The position numbers were made by a program, and so were the translations under genes. The notes under the pieces are model-generated. The model ran no database searches, was not told the origin of the DNA, and saw nothing but the letters and a program-made list of their open reading frames with translations. A stretch of DNA of 64,000 nt, from assembly GCA_022457065.1 (NCBI GenBank), contig JAJGBQ010000003.1, positions 1,240,001-1,304,000 of the forward strand, in the 5' to 3' direction. The stretch comes from Curvularia sp. ZM96 (Eukaryota > Ascomycota > Dothideomycetes > Pleosporales > Pleosporaceae). Shown piece by piece: positions 1 through 12,115 of the stretch (positions within the stretch are counted from its first letter, which is position 1; the number at the start of each line of letters is the position of its first letter).

Positions 1-977
1 GAAGGGCTTTTCGAACCTCTGGTTTATCGTGATCTCGTAACTTGAAAACGTTGGCGAGCGCGATTTTGATCTGCGAGGAGGTCGCTTGCAACCAGGAAGT
101 CGAACGCACTACTTTCAAATTATCTTCCGGCCCTTCATTTGGAGCTATATCGGGCAAATTTTTGACTTTTGAGTCACCCAGTAGGCGGCTCAGCAGCAGT
201 GCGAGTATTTCCAGACCTTTCTCCACGACCCGAAAGCCTGGCCGGTTACTGCTGCTGGGAGTCAAGACTTTAGTCAAGGACGAGACGATTCTAGGAAGAA
301 AGCTTGCGAGAGCATCGTCGTCTCCAATAGCGTCGATGGTTGACTTTGTTGCACAGACGGCCTGGAGTTTTACATTGTTAGACTTGCTGTCTGTGAGGCT
401 CTGAAGTATGACTAAAACGGCCTCGCCCAAGGCGGGGATGTTTGGAGTTGCCGTGATAGCTTGCTGACCACGAGGGGTGCGTGACAGTTCTGTCAGCAAC
501 TCTGAGATGCATTTGAGAGACAGAGACTGGAGCTCTTCCGATGTGGCTGAGATGCCATTTTCGGCAGAGGAGGGTTTGGCAAGGAATGTAAAGAGGATCA
601 GCAGCTGGCCAGATAGGGCTGGCTCAAGGCCGCCTCCCCAGCCCGCGCATAACAAAGTTGAAATACACTCGAGACAGATCTCAAGCGCGCGGACAGGAAC
701 TTGACGTGAGATTCTCAACACTTGTGAGATGGGAACGAAGGCATATTCGGCCAGTTTTGCGTCTAGCAAACCAGGTTGGCTGGTCAGAGCCTGGAGCGTT
801 GCAAGGAGATCAGAGAGAGCTTCTATCAAATCTTTGCGAGCACTCGGGCTTTGCGAGAGACTAGCAGTGACTTGCAAGAGCCGGATGCATGCTTGCTTCA
901 ACTGACATATGCTTAGTGCGAGCATAGGACATGTCAACGACTTTACTTACCTGTTGGAACACCTGCTGTCTCTCCAT
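1..977 (-). CDS. TTI1: TTI1, TELO2-interacting protein 1 (5' part; C-terminus beyond left edge)
   Basis: HEAT-repeat scaffold of the TTT (Tel2-Tti1-Tti2) complex, which stabilises PIKK kinases such as TOR, ATM and ATR. I see a nine-codon first exon (977-951, start MERQQVFQQ), a 49-nt intron (950-902, GTAAGT...CAG with a CTAAG branch site), and then an open exon from 901 to the left edge, about 310 residues in all. Family landmarks are the N-terminal LKQACIRLLQ and LLDAKLAEYAFVPISQVLR stretches, a LLCAGWGGG segment near residue 110, and WLQATSSQIKIALANVFKLR near residue 290, which matches a conserved Tti1 block. It is leucine-rich and helical throughout, as expected for HEAT repeats. It diverges from PDS5 across 978-1512. 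The rest of the protein (normally over 1,000 residues) lies outside the window. Identification is from remembered family patterns. Confidence 0.82.
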
Positions 978-1512
978 GCTGTGTTTTCGTATCTTGAATA
1001 AAAGAGAAAAAATCAACCAAGTTCAACATATGGAACGGGGAGCAAGACGCCGAGATGGGCTACCTACCAGTTTTTGTTGTTTAATCGGGAGGCGGAGGCC
1101 TTAAAAGTATGGTGCATGCCGCACACAGGCAGGCCTAGACGGTCATAAAGATAGGATCACTCAATGTCCTAGGATGCCAAATCTCGGCTCGAACAAGGTT
1201 TATTTAGCTTCTGTCCTGCGGGTGCGGGGCGGGTGCTGGGTGAAGTCAAAGTACGTAAGCGGCAGGGCTGGCTGGCTCGTCGCGTACCACCAGCCAGCTA
1301 GCGCGTCACTGCTCAGAAAGTCGCAGCCCATGTTCCCCTCGACCTTGTCACGTCACGCTACATCACCACTCAACACCGCGTCGCCAACCAACTCCACCGC
1401 GGCGAGCGCCCACGACACAACTTTTTTTCTCTACACGCGCTCAATTAGGCCCAAGACTTGAGACTACATACCATCGCCCAAACCGACTATATCGTACGCG
1501 CAGCCACGCGAC
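978..1512. promoter_or_regulatory. Divergent intergenic promoter between TTI1 and PDS5
   Basis: A 535-bp gap between two start codons facing away from each other, so it must hold both promoters. The PDS5-proximal half is rich in GC and CCAGC/GCTAG motifs. No clear TATA box is seen. No ORF here looks coding. Confidence 0.5.
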
Positions 1513-4500
1513 ATGGCACCTCGCAGTCGGCGTAGCGCAGCCGCTGCGACTGAAGCTGTCCAAGAGGAAGAGCAGCAGGAGGAGGAGCAGCAACAGCAGG
1601 AAGAAGGAGAAAGCCATGGCTTCAAGAAGCTCAAGTTCAATCAGCCCCTCGTTGGCCGTCCGGGCAAGCCAGTGGGTGTCAGCGACCTGCTGACGCGACT
1701 TAAGGCGCTGCTCGACGAACTGCGCACCATCGACCAGGAAGAGGCTCACCGAGACTCGCTCATGCCTATTGCAGAATCGCTCGCCCATCAAAGCCTGCTA
1801 CAGCACAAGGACAATGGCGTACGCGCATGGACTGTGTGCTGCATTGTCGATATGCTCAAGCTGTTTGCGCCGGATGCACCCTATCCTGCATCTAAGCTTA
1901 AGGTATGGCATACTATCCGTGTCATTGTCTCGATATACTCATAGATGCTTCAGGAAATCTTTTCGGTCATTATCCATAAGCTTCTTCCCCTCCTGGCCGA
2001 CCCTTCACATCCATACAACAGCCAGCATATGTACATACTACGCTCGCTCGCTGAATGGAAGAGCATCCTGCTCATCAACGAGATTCCAGGATCCGACCAG
2101 CTCACCTCCGCCCTTTTCACCACCTGCTTTGACGTCCTGTCTGGCTCATCCAAGGGCGAGGAATTGAGCAAGAACATTGAGCACAATATGACCGAGGTGC
2201 TCTCTACCATAATTGATGAGGCCCCTGGCGTGACACATGATGTTGTTGACGTGATAGTCGCACAGTTTCTCTGGGCCGATCCTATCACCTTGGGCACCTC
2301 CAAGGGTAAGAAGAGCATCCAGGTGGATGCTAAGCAATCGACACTGCGACGTAAAGAGGCCCCGCCTGCGTACAACATGGCGAAGAACATCTGCAACTCT
2401 TTCCCAGAGAAGATGGCTCGCCTGATTGGCAATTACTTTAGCTCAGTCATAGTCGACTTCACCAACTCAGGTACTACTTACAAAAGCCATTCAAAGGATG
2501 ATGGCGATGACGACCTTCCCAAGGGTCCTTCTGAGGAGGATCTGAACGAGGCGCACAAAGCACATCGCCTCCTGCGCGAGTTGTGGAAATGTTGCCCAGG
2601 CGTCCTCCAGGAGATTATCCCGCACTTACAAGACGAGCTGGCTACAGAAAACGTGCAGCTGCGTCAGCTCGCGACTGAGACTTTTGGTGACATGATCTCG
2701 GGCATCGGTGCTGCGGGACCCCCTCCGCTACCCGATCTGGACCCTGTCGCATATCCTTCACAAAGTCTGTCGCGGACCGAGTCTACGCGGCCCTTTGATT
2801 ACCTCACTACTCCTGTTTCTATTAACTCTTTTCCTACGCAGTACCCCATTGCGTACCATTCATTCCTCCAGCGCAAAAATGACAAATCGGCCGTCATCCG
2901 CGCTTCTTGGACCACTGGCATTGGTCGTATCTTAATGACATCAGCAGGAGGCATCGGCCTAGACCTTGAAGAAGAGCAAAAGCTGCTCAAGTATTTCGCC
3001 GAGTGCTTGATTGACAGCGACGAGAAGGTGCGGCTAGCAGCAGTCAAAGCCGTGGCACATTTTGAGTTCAACGACATTGTTCGCAAGCTGGGTAGCAATG
3101 GCGGTATGGCAGAGCCTGGCTCCATCCTTTCCAACCTCGCAGATCGTGTCAAAGACAAGAAGAGCGTCATTCATTCCGAGTCTATGAGACTTCTCGGCAG
3201 GATCTGGGGAGTGGCTGCAGGTGCTATTGCCGAAGGGGACGAAATCATCAAGTCACTCCTAGGCCCGATTCCGTCACGTATCCTCGAGGCCTGCTACGTG
3301 AACGACCTTGAAATCAATGTCCAAGTTGACTTGGCGCTGTACGACTCGCTGCTACCTCTTGGATACCCCCCTCTGAAAGCTAAGGCAGTAGCCGCTGGAA
3401 ATTCACAGGTTGTTAAGGACAGCCAAACAGTCAGTGAACAAAACTACACGGAAGCAGACTTGGACAAGATCCGGACCGAGAGGCAACTCGTTCTCGTGAA
3501 CGGTCTCGAAGAAAAAGCTAAGAAAGTCTTCTTTGCCAAGCAAGGAAATCAAGGCCCAGGCGCAAAATACATGGAGCACTTTTTGAAGCTATGTGAGGAG
3601 TACAATGGTGGCGTCACTGATAAGGATGGGAAGGATGTTACAACCAACCTTGAAGGCCTCATCACCTACTACGCGAGAACTCTCCCAGATCCGACGAGGG
3701 TAAGGGATGATCTTTGGAAGTTTGCAAAAGCTCATGACCGCCGTGCCTACGCTCTGATGCGCTTCTGTATGGACCCAGCAAGTGATTACCGCAAGGTTTA
3801 CAGATCAATCAAGGAGCTCAGGAAGAGGATTGAGGATGGACCGGGTGCATCTCTGCTCGATACTTTGACTCCACTCCTTTATCGTGTCAGCCTGTTGTGT
3901 TACAACAAGAGCCATGTTCCCGCTGTCATCGAATTTACCCGCACCGACGACAAGGGTTTGGGTGCCACTGCCCATGAACTTCTAAAGGAGATTTCTACAA
4001 AGCACCCCAAGGTCTTTTCCACGCATGTGAAAGACCTGTGCAAAACACTCGAGAGTGAGGCACCAACAGCGACTAAACCGAACCCTCCCGGTGCGGTGGA
4101 TGACCTCAAGGCTTGCGCTGCATTCGCGAGAAAATTTCCCACGGATATTCCGATGAACGGCAAGGACAGCCGCAAATTAGTCCAGAGTTTCTTGAACTTT
4201 GCATTCTACGGAACACCTCCACAAGCCGCAAAGCACGCAATTACAATCATCATGAACAGTGACGACAAGAAGGAAATGCACGCAAAAGAAATTTTGACGA
4301 AGAGCATCAAAGGATTCGAGTATGGCGGCGCTCACTGGCTCACAAAATTGGCTGCGCTCAGCCAATTGGTCTTGCTTGCCCAATCAGACTGCGAAGATGA
4401 AATGGATGCGGTGATTGAGGTTGCGATCCAAGAAGTCCTGCAGAAACCACATGCCACCTCTGCTGAAGCCGATGCGGAGTGGATGGAAATTCCTGACAAC

Positions 4501-6096
4501 GATATCCAAGGTCGATCCTGGGCGATCAAGATTCTAGTCAACCGCTTACGCTCCTTACCCGCCGAAGCAACTTCCAAGGAGGCTGTGCAGGATACGTACA
4601 CTCTACTCAACCGATATGTGCAGAACAACGGTGAAGGTTCCTCTTCTGACAGCACTCCGGCTGCACACAAGTCGCGCCAGCGGCTTCTTGCAGCCAATTC
4701 CTTACTCAAACTCTCCTGCCACAAGCGACTCGATCCGTTCTTAACACCTGCAAACTTTGTACAATTGGCCCTTGTAACGCATGATCCTTGCATGCAGGTG
4801 CGCAAAGGTTTCGCTGACAAGTTGATGAAGTACCTTGGCCAGGGTCGTCTCCCCCCGCGGTTCTACACCATCCTTTTCTTCCTCGCTCACGATCCGGACA
4901 AGAACATCAAAAACGGCACAATGACCTGGATTCGTGCGCGACGTGCTGCCTTTGCTACACGGAAAGAAACAGTTCTAGAATCAGTGTTCGCACGACTACT
5001 GAGTTTACTCGCTCACCATCCCGATTTTGACACTGAAGATGACACCTTGAAGCTCATGTCAGAGTATATTTTGTACTATCTGAAATGTGTGGCAACCGAG
5101 GAAAACTTACCACTCATCTTTCATGTTGCTCAGCGTGTCAAGGGCGTTGCCGACGGTATTTCGCCTTCACGACAGGCTGATGAGAATCTTTACATCCTGT
5201 CTGATTTGGCCCAAGCTCTGATACGCTCATGGGAGGAGCAGAATAACTGGACTATGCAACTTTACCCAGGAAAGATGAAGCTCCCATCTGGAATCTTTCG
5301 ACCTCTTGAGAGCCATGAGCGGGCGCAAGAAATTGCAATGAAGACATGGATAAGCGAAGACTTGGTGGACGAGCTCGACCCACTGGTTCGCAAATACATC
5401 CGAAACAAGAAAAGGAAGGCATCTGAAGGGGCGGAAAGGCCGCGCAAGAAACCTAAGGGCGACCGACCCATCAAAGAGAAGAAGGCCAAGGCAGACCGGC
5501 CTGTGAAGACCCCCAAGAAGAAGAGGAGAGGTGGTGATGACGACGATGTAAGCGACGTCGACGGTGCCGTTGCCCCATCAAGCGGTCCCCGAAGAAAGAG
5601 TGACCGGCGGAGTACCGTACACAAGAGCTACGTTGAGGTATCAAGTGACGACGAAGACGCTGAGGCTGTTGCTGAAGAGGTTGAGGAAGAGGATGCTGAT
5701 GCTTCTGAAGACGAGGAAGCCGAGGAGAGATCCAGCCCTACCCCTGAACAAGACGTGGAGATGGCTGACACGGAGGCTGAAGCCGCTGCCGAGGCATCCA
5801 AGCTCTCAAGTCCAGAACCCTCTTCCGAAGCTGATTCTGAGCCTGAACCGGCACCAGTCAGGAAATCAGCAAGAGGCAGAGCTGTAGAAAAGGCAAACGG
5901 TACCAAGTCCTCCCCGGCTCAAAAGCGTAAAGCTACTGAGCCAGTCAAAGAAACTACAACGCCCAAATCTGCGAAGAGTGCAACCAAAGCTAGAGCAAGC
6001 AGAGCAAAGACGAACGGAACTGCAGCGGCGGTCCTGTCAAGCCCAACTGCTACTACCACAACTATGGTCCGACGCAGTGGTCGTGCTCGTGCTTGA
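1513..6096 (+). CDS. PDS5: PDS5, sister chromatid cohesion regulator
   Basis: Cohesin-associated HEAT-repeat protein that regulates cohesin loading, release and acetylation in the nucleus. There are two exons: 1513-1902 (130 codons) and 1945-6096, joined across a 42-nt intron (GTATGG...ATAG) with phase-0 joining; total 1,513 residues, a normal PDS5 length. The first 40 residues are Glu/Gln-rich. The core carries the family's N-terminal KLKFNQPL motif, helical repeats (LPLLADPSHPYNSQHMYILR and YFAECLIDSDEKVRLAAVKA, typical HEAT units) and a long helical body. The last ~300 residues are a basic and acidic disordered tail with KRKASEG and RPRKKPKGDRP nuclear-localisation-like clusters and a DDDDV/EEVEEED acidic run. 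The start ATG at 1513 is the first in frame. Several overlapping antisense and other-frame ORFs are shadows. Confidence 0.92.
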
Positions 6097-6841
6097 TTCC
6101 CAGATCTACTTGTATCTTTTCTTGTCTTCGGTTATAATCAACCCTTCTCCAGTCCGATGCACGACGGCGTTCTGGGACCAATATTTATTTCACTCTGTTG
6201 TTAGATACCATAACCGCATCAGCTCAGTATGTTTGTTGGTCCGCGGGAAAAAGGTAGTTTAGGCGTTGCTTTATCTGGTCATTGTTCAGAGATAGGTGCC
6301 CTTGTATTATGTGGGCATCCAAGAGAGATGGTATGCACGTATCTGATCGGTGTTGTACACGTGTGAGTCGCTTATTGTGTACCGGGTAAGGGCTATATGA
6401 TGAAAGATCGACTGTGGATACCCTGAGCTGGTTCATATCCTATGGGGAACTCCGCTGGCCGCTCATGTTGACGATGCAATAGTATGGTAGAGCATAGTAA
6501 CAGTCTAGGATAGGAGTTCATACGATATTTTCACGTCAGCTTCTACGGCTAGTGTTTTCTAGTGCGAGTAGCAACCAAAAGGCGCGAGTGAAGCATACAG
6601 GAGTGTTCTCTGTTCAACGCATAGCTAATGGAGTACCGCAATCCTACGGCCGGGACTACATCAACTGTCTTGGACGCTCGGGTTACCTTTACTGCGCAAA
6701 GTAGACGCCCAATGACACGAGATAGTGCTAACACTAGCGGGACTGCGAACGGCTTTCACCAATACACTACACAGAACTATGACTGCAATTTATAAGATCG
6801 CTCTCATTTCCTTGCCAATACGCAAATATCAGTCGTGCACT
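6097..6841. other. Convergent intergenic region (3' flanks of PDS5 and the deacetylase)
   Basis: 745 bp between two stop codons. It should contain both 3' UTRs. Short ORFs on either strand (for example 6224-6436 minus) lack any recognisable feature. Nothing else is seen. Confidence 0.5.
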
Positions 6842-7983
6842 CTAGTTTAGTCCTCCCGTCTTCGATCCTGGTTTGTAAGGAAAGGTCTTGCGGTAATGGT
6901 CGGCAATCTCCTTTCGGGTGGCTACCCAAACACCTTCTATACTAGAAATATACTTCATGAAGTTTCGTAAACTTTCTGATCTTCCCGGCTTTCCAGCAAT
7001 CCGGGAGTGCAGAGGTATGGTCATCATCTTCCCGCCTTCCCTGTACAGGCAGTCAAATGTGTCTTTCAGATATTGCTCATACACAGCACCAGCTGAACTG
7101 ACAAAACCTGGAAGCATATGGAACTTGCCATCATTGCCTAATCATAAAATTAGTTCAGCACCATGACTCCGGAGCAGACGTTGACCTACAGTCGTAGTTG
7201 TATGGAAGCATTAACAAGCCTTCCTTCTCTGCGTCAGGCAGCTCACTCTCCCAAGGAAGATCGATCCAGTACGGGGAGTCTTCATTATACACCTCCGAGG
7301 TGTAAAGCATCTTGTGACCCATCTCTTTCCACATGATAGGCAATAAGCTTGCTGTGTTGGGCGTGCCTCTTCCAAAATACGCTCCCACCGGAAATTGGCC
7401 TATATCCGGTCAGCTCAACTCAAGCTGAAGTATCTAAAGCATTCATACCAGTGGCTGCTTCAAGCGCTGTACAAGTTTTCTTGATGTAAGCTTTGTCCTC
7501 TTCTAGTGAATAATCCCAGATGTCTAGCCACCTGTATCCATGAGCACCAATTTCATGACCATCTCTGACGCAAGCTTTGGCAAACGAAGGATTTCTCTCC
7601 ATGGCTACAGCAACAGCCCATAATGTCATATTCCAGCCAAACTCTTTCATCAAACGCAATATGCGCCAGGAACCACATCGGCTGCCATACTCGTAGTCCT
7701 GCTCACCGTTGAGATGCCGCTGCTCCCTTCCGCCGCCTGACGGGCCCTTTTCCCAGAGATAAGGCTCGCTGGTACCATCGCCATCCATGGGATTTCTCTC
7801 TCCACCCTCTTCGTAGTTGAGAACAAAAGATACTGCTATTCGCGCTCCGTTCGGCCATTGCGCATCATGACCCTCTTCTCCGAAGCCTACAATGTATTAG
7901 TAGGAACGCATTTTACGCTCAGTGTATTGGTCCATACCTTCGAAGTCTCGAGGTAGTTGCAAAGATTCCTCAACATGGACCAT
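6842..7983 (-). CDS. Polysaccharide deacetylase family protein, PuuE/allantoinase-like
   Basis: NodB-type carbohydrate esterase 4 fold protein resembling bacterial PuuE, a metal-independent allantoinase. Four exons: 7983-7938, 7886-7449, 7399-7190 and 7137-6842, with introns of 50-52 nt; 329 residues. Visible landmarks are FVLNYEEGGERNP near the N-terminus, SRCGSWRILRLMKEFGWNMT, the conserved DGHEIGAHGYRW block, a TGQFPVGAYFGRGTPNT segment of the kind found in PuuE, and LPYNYDCND before the C-terminal domain. The usual CE4 HxxxH zinc ligands are not obvious; EIGAHGYRW keeps one His, as in PuuE-type members. No signal peptide is seen, so it is probably cytosolic. It is divergent from the amidase at 8538. 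Substrate is unproven: allantoin or another cyclic amide is possible, and chitin is less likely without a signal peptide. Confidence 0.75.
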
Positions 7984-8537
7984 GATTGAACGGTTTGAAT
8001 GTTTATTTAGTTGTATTTGCAGACTATGTCAAAGTGTTAGAATTAAAGCTTGGTGTGTCCAAGTGTGATGATGTGACTCTCTCTTGATCTATGAAATTCT
8101 CATTCGCCATACGTCCGCATTTTATGCGAGATCTTTGAACGTGGCGGCCTTATCTTTCTCTACACACAACCAGCTGCCTGAAAGATGGGCTAGCGTGGCC
8201 CAGGATCAAGATCTGCTTGTCCCGCGAATTACTACTGGCAGGTTGGCTGATCGGGAATAAACGTCCCGATGATGGGGACCAACCCCACATTACTGTTATC
8301 ATTCCTTCAAGAGTATCACTTGAACTCTTTTGCACGCGCCGGATAGCTGCTGTAATTACTACATGTTTCCTCTTATCTGGGCTTTCCTCGGATATCACCC
8401 TCCCGATATTATTGCGTATTAGCAACATGTTAAAATACATAGAAACTCTCCCAAGCATCTCACATCGCCATCATGCCAGCTCAACTATTGTTTTGAACGT
8501 ATCTGCAATCCTCACCTTGATCCAGTAAAAGAGAACA
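7984..8537. promoter_or_regulatory. Divergent promoter between deacetylase and amidase
   Basis: 554 bp separate the two start codons. GATA-like cores occur (GATAT, GATAG, TTATC), including one near 8393 on the plus strand, which would fit nitrogen-catabolite control by AreA/NIT2-type factors. Such short motifs are common by chance. Confidence 0.35.
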
Positions 8538-10194
8538 ATGTCAGTATTCTCGTTAGATGCAAGCCATGGTAACCCCGTCACCAAGGAAACTCTGGAAAAG
8601 CTTTGCTCTCAGCTTGGCATGACTATAGAAGAGAAAGAAAAAGAAGATTACCGACGCCTACTTGCTGTCTTTCATGATGCGAGTGAACAGCTAATGGCGA
8701 TGGACGGTAGTTAACAGCTTAAATGTTTCGCCAGATACGAGCTGAACGATTGTAGATTACGTGCCACATGTCGATGAGAACCGCTTTTTGAGAGAAAACG
8801 TCCATTTCCCCAATAGATCGGAGAATCAAAATGGAGCATGGGCTTGGAAATGCAACATAGTCGACAAACAGGCTGATGGTAAAGGCAAGCTGCATGGCAA
8901 GACCTTCGCCCTAAAAGATAATATAGCTGTCAAGGGTGTGCCAATGCTTTTGGGGACCAATTTCGTCAAAGACTATATTCCAGATGTCGATGCAACAGTC
9001 ACCACCCGTATTCTGGAATCTGGCGGTCGAATTCTGGGGAAAGCAGTCTGTGAGAATTTGTGTCACTCGGCGACCAGCCACTCCTCTGGTACGGGTATAG
9101 TCGAGAACCCGTTTGCGAGAGGTTACAGTGCAGGCGGAAGTTCGAGTGGATTGGGAGTACTCGTCGCACTAGGAGAAGTTGACGGAGCCATTGGCGCAGA
9201 TCAAGGAGGAAGTATCCGCGTCCCAGCTGCCAATTGCGGGATTGTGGGTTTTAAACCCACATTTGGGCTGGTTCCATATACCGGCTGTGGCAGTAATGAA
9301 CCAACCAACGACCATGTCGGGCCCATGACACGTACCGTACTCGAAAACGCTGTCTTACTGGAGGCCATTGCAGGCAACGATAACATTGACGATCGCTCCT
9401 TTGCAGCTCCACACCCCTCCAAGATCCCAATGTACAGCTCCATATCCAATCTCCCCATGGAAAAGCCACTCCAAGGCAAGAAATTCGCAATCATAACTGA
9501 GTCTCTGTCCACACCCGCCATGGACTCCCGCGTACTCCAAACCTTCCTCACAGCCGCATCGAAATACGTTTCCCTTGGCGCAACCGTGAGCCAAGTATCC
9601 ATCCCCCTTCATGCCAAAGGCGCCGCAATATGGACCGGCATATCCAAAGTCGGAGGCTTCTTGTCGAAAACTAGCGGCCCCTTCGGCCGTCGCACCCACC
9701 AAATGCTTCCTCTCAACACCCTCTTTCACGACGCCATGACCCCGCATAGCTGGGAAGAAGCGTACCCTTCTACGAAAAACATCTATCTAAACGGCCTATA
9801 TGCTACGCAGCAGTTCCCTAATCTACTAGCCAAAGCAACGAATTTGTCGAGACAGCTGCGCGACTCGTACGATGCGGTGTTGCAGGATTTTGATCTGTTA
9901 CTTACACCTACACTGCCGTATGTGGCGACCAGTCATCCGCCGCCTGGTGCAACGCCGTTGGAGCAGATAGCAAAGCAGATTGGGCTGACAGCAAATACGG
10001 CGCCGTTTAATCAGAGCGGGCATCCTGTTCTTGCGCTGCCGATTGGTATGTTGAAGGTGCAAGAAGGGCCGGGTGTAATTGACGGAGTCAAATTGCCGGT
10101 TAGTATGCAGATTGTGGGGAGTTGGTGGGGGGAGATGCAGGTTTTGGAAGCCGCATATGCGTGGGAGAGGGCGTGGAACTGGAGAGAGATGTGA
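8538..10194 (+). CDS. Amidase (amidase signature family)
   Basis: Hydrolyses a carboxamide to acid and ammonia. Two exons: 8538-8706 and 8756-10194, with a 49-nt intron; 535 residues. The amidase-signature catalytic set is present: Lys110 in FALKDNIAVKG, cis-Ser185 in SAGGSSSGLG, and nucleophile Ser209 in DQGGSIRVPA. The family's GIVGFKPTFGLVPYTG and the later NGPMTR-like block (HVGPMTRTV) follow. The N-terminal ~55 residues (MSVFSLDASHGNPVTKETLE...) form a helical lead. The start ATG at 8538 is the first in frame and the exon-1 frame joins without a stop. No signal peptide. Beside a PuuE-like hydrolase and an MFS transporter it may act on an imported nitrogenous compound (inference). Amidases of this type also occur in secondary-metabolite clusters, so the substrate is open. 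Confidence 0.9.
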
Positions 10195-10389
10195 ACATGA
10201 ATTGATTGAAGACATTCTTGAATAATTAGAAGGAAAAGTCGCGGTCTAGTCTAGAAGCTTGAAATCTAAACAAACTTTGAACATGTAAATTGTGGTATTA
10301 GACAGTGGCGTTAGGAATGGAAGAGGCTGACCAAAATCCCAAGCCTTGACACATCTGGCTGCTCCTTTTCTGTGAATAAAACCAGATTC

Positions 10390-12115
10390 TTACTTCCCAT
10401 CACTGCTTCGACTTTCTTGATCATCGTATCTGATCTGCGTATGGTTTCTCAACTCTAAATTTTCCTTCTCTTCTCCCGGTCTTACTAGCCCTCTATCCTT
10501 GATAAGCAAACAGCCTACCAAACACAGTACCATGAACGGAACATTCATGATGAAAACTGTACGGCTAGCCGTTTCATATGCCTTTAGGATGAGTAGTCTC
10601 TGCCCATGGTCTAGCGTCTCAAAAGGAGGTACGTCGTATGAGCTGAGCGCCAATGAACGAAACTCAGCTGGCATAGCCTTGCGCAGCGAATTCTGCAAGG
10701 CTGCTGCTGAGATGGCGAGACCTACTGCGCCACCCAAGCTTCTTATGAAATTGCGATTCGAAATGACAATGGCGCGGTGTGCTTTTGAACAGTGTGCTTG
10801 TAGTGCGACGAGCACAGGCTGGAATACCGATCCGGCACCCATGCCTTGAATGGCGAGAACTATGGCTATGGTCCAGAGCGGTGTGTCGAGCGAAAATATG
10901 CATGTCAAACCAACGCCGAGAGTCCACAGAAAGAAACCGACCCAGATTACTTCGCCGTAGCGTTCGCACCGTGAGATATATTGGCCTGAGACGATGGAGG
11001 ATAAAGCTTGCAAGCCATAGATGGGAAGCATAAGGCATGCAGTTGTGAGCGGAGATAGGCGCCGTACGTTTTGCATGAAGAGAGGGAGGTAGTAGGCTTG
11101 TGAGTAGAGTACCATGCCGAATAGGAAGTTCTGGATGAGCATGACGGATACGGGACCGGATTTAAAGAGAGAGACTAGGTTGGAGGGTTAACAGCAGTTG
11201 GAATTTGGAGAAAGGGGAGAACTTACGAGGCATCATAGGTAGAGCAGCAACGCTGTGCTCAATGTAAATGAAAACAAGCATGCAGCACACTCCGAGAACC
11301 AACATTGAAATGACCATCGGAGAATTCCAATCGAAGTAGTCGCCACCTCCTGCGATGGGGATGAGCAACAGTATCAATGCTGCACTTCCAAAGAGGATGC
11401 CACCGTAATCGATCCTTTTTAGCACCGTCTTCATGTCCGCTCTTGGTTGATCTTTCGGCGTCGGCAACACAATCATACATAAGATACCACACGCCGCGGC
11501 GACAGGACTCAGGACCCAAAAGAAACCTCGCCAATTATCTTTTTGGGCGAAAGCTGCGGCGGCGAACGGACCGGACATGTTGCCGATACCAACGCAGGCT
11601 CCGATTATGCCTTGCCATTTTCCTCGCTCTTTCAATGTGACAATGTCGGATACGATCATAGCGGACAGGGAGACGATGCCTCCGTTCGCGACACCAGCAA
11701 GACCTCGAAAGATATAGAGCATAGTGGCATTACGGGAGAGGCCACAGAGAAGGTCTGAGGCTGTCAGGAGGACAAGGGCGGTTAGGAGGACAGATTTTCT
11801 ACCTGCAAGCTGTATTAGCAGTGTCGTTTCCTAGAGCAAGATGTGCGACATACCGAATAGATCACTCATCCTCCCATAAAGCACCTGGAAGATGGTGTTC
11901 GCAATCAGAGCGCTCGTACCTGCCCAACTAATCGTGTCTTCGGCATTGAGGTCTCGTCCAATTGTCGGAAGAGCGACGCCAATTCCAGTCTGGTCTACAA
12001 AACATACTATATGCGAAATGGCCAGGACAGGAAAAACAATGAGCAGCTGCTTGCGAGGTAGGATGTTGGTTTGATGCAAGACGATGTTATTCGCGGCGGT
12101 CCGACGCGCTTCCAT
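10390..12115 (-). CDS. MFS transporter, DHA2-like (drug:H+ antiporter, 14 TM type)
   Basis: Membrane transporter of the major facilitator superfamily. Three exons: 12115-11854, 11802-11227 and 11174-10390, with introns of 51-52 nt; 540 residues. The N-terminus is a short cytosolic tail, then hydrophobic helices. Motif A appears as YGRMSDLFGRKS across the first intron junction, and FRGLAGVANGG and SVFQPVLVALQAHCS fit the TM4 and later motif regions of this family. VDQTGIGVALPTIG in TM1 matches the DHA2 D-x-T motif. A charged C-terminal tail (RPGEEKENLELRNHTQIR) follows the last helix. It is convergent with the amidase, with 195 bp between the stops, and may import or export the compound handled by the two neighbouring hydrolases. 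Substrate cannot be told from sequence. Confidence 0.88.
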
